64,000 nucleotides of DNA, taken from contig NZ_JBBYXJ010000001.1 of the NCBI RefSeq assembly GCF_039655775.1, positions 930,001 through 994,000 on the forward strand, given 5' to 3'. The translations under genes and the position numbers were made by a program. Shown here in pieces: positions 63,788 through 64,000 of the stretch (position 1 is its first letter; every line of letters begins with the position of its first letter). Source of the DNA: Iodidimonas sp. SYSU 1G8 (GTDB lineage: Bacteria; Pseudomonadota; Alphaproteobacteria; SMXS01). A model generated the notes under the pieces. It did no database searches. It saw nothing but the letters and a program-made list of their open reading frames with translations, and was not told the origin of the DNA.

Positions 63788-64000
63788 TCAATCCAGGAAG
63801 ACCTCCACCGGCGCCGCGTGGCCCAGAAACGCGCCTGGACTGGCCGACGGGCCATAGGCGCCGGACTGGAACACGATAAAAAGATCTCCCACGTCAGCCC
63901 TCGGCAGCCCCACATTGTCCCCAAGACGGTCGAGGGGCGTGCACAAGCAGCCCACGACATCCACCGTCTCCTCCGGCGCACGGCCGATCCCGCCATCGAT
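63788..64000 (-). CDS. Partial PLP-dependent decarboxylase, XrtA-associated (C-terminus)
   Basis: The last 70 residues of a gene that begins beyond the window. The visible part reads VVGCLCTPLDRLGDNVGLP, then ADVGDLFIVFQSGAYGPSAS and ends GHAAPVEVFLD. This matches the C-terminal domain of alanine-racemase-fold decarboxylases (diaminopimelate/ornithine decarboxylase type), with the Cys of the active site in CLCTPLD and the Tyr of SGAYG. Given the neighbours it is most likely the exosortase A-associated PLP decarboxylase (TIGR03099). The upstream partner AMP ligase (TIGR03098 type) would be expected just outside. Confidence 0.88.
   Translation of the reverse strand: MDGGIGRAPEETVDVVGCLCTPLDRLGDNVGLPRADVGDLFIVFQSGAYGPSASPGAFLGHAAPVEVFLD

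Noticed and set aside
63721-63996. 91-codon minus-strand ORF at the right end
   Set aside because: The correct frame there is the C-terminus of the PLP decarboxylase (63788-64000), which has a recognisable family sequence; this ORF is out of frame with it.

Overview
The window is high-GC, densely coded chromosomal DNA from an alphaproteobacterium. The basis is the order glyQ-glyS-ppdK, an elongator tRNA-Met with a G-U closing pair, frequent GTG/TTG starts with GGAG-type Shine-Dalgarno sites, and an XrtA (exosortase A) locus. The genus cannot be read from the sequence; a Rhodospirillales-like or Sphingomonadales-like lineage would fit. No rRNA genes, CRISPR arrays or intact transposases were seen.

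Left end (1-11459): a surface-polysaccharide locus. A plus-strand pair (a truncated unknown protein and a GT4 glycosyltransferase) converges on a nine-gene minus-strand operon. That operon encodes a Wza-type export lipoprotein, a GT4 enzyme, a KpsE-like chain-length/adaptor protein, KpsM and KpsT (ABC-2 exporter), a TPR protein, a fused GT2-GT4 transferase, an unknown 142-aa protein and an FkbM methyltransferase. Most neighbours overlap at ATGA or TGATG junctions, so this is one ABC-dependent capsule-like unit. A CDP-alcohol phosphatidyltransferase lies beyond a 378-bp regulatory gap.

Catabolic block (12526-24834): hydroxypyruvate isomerase, SDR, cytochrome P450, two Rieske oxygenase alpha subunits and a GST, with no ferredoxin or reductase. 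Next come an NCS2 permease with an extra C-terminal domain, RidA, a GT14 transferase, a MIOX-like diiron protein, a second GST, and an ArsR/AHSA1 pair with an apparently leaderless promoter.

Lower-GC islet (about 24880-26476): a lipoprotein, a broken ORF, an orphan 117-aa ORF and a tandem 22-bp repeat, abutting the 3' end of tRNA-Met.

Housekeeping and mixed block (26620-50945): spermidine-synthase-like protein, exonuclease III, an SLC13/TrkA-C permease, glucokinase, a GH15 glucosidase, mnmA, cysQ, a translationally coupled AMP-ligase/ACP/hydrolase trio, a LysE exporter, a dihydroorotase with an altered metal motif, ygfZ, tag, a lipoprotein hydrolase, meaB, ppdK, glyS, glyQ and purC.

Right end (51126-64000): a nearly complete XrtA/PEP-CTERM exopolysaccharide locus on the minus strand. 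It runs from a truncated PLP decarboxylase through export lipoprotein, chain-length protein, tyrosine autokinase, outer-membrane protein, ATPase, deacetylase, FemAB protein and glycosyltransferase to a fused exosortase-EpsI protein, which is coupled to a secreted trypsin-like protease. No PEP-CTERM substrate gene is visible. The window therefore carries two separate envelope-polysaccharide export systems about 40 kb apart.
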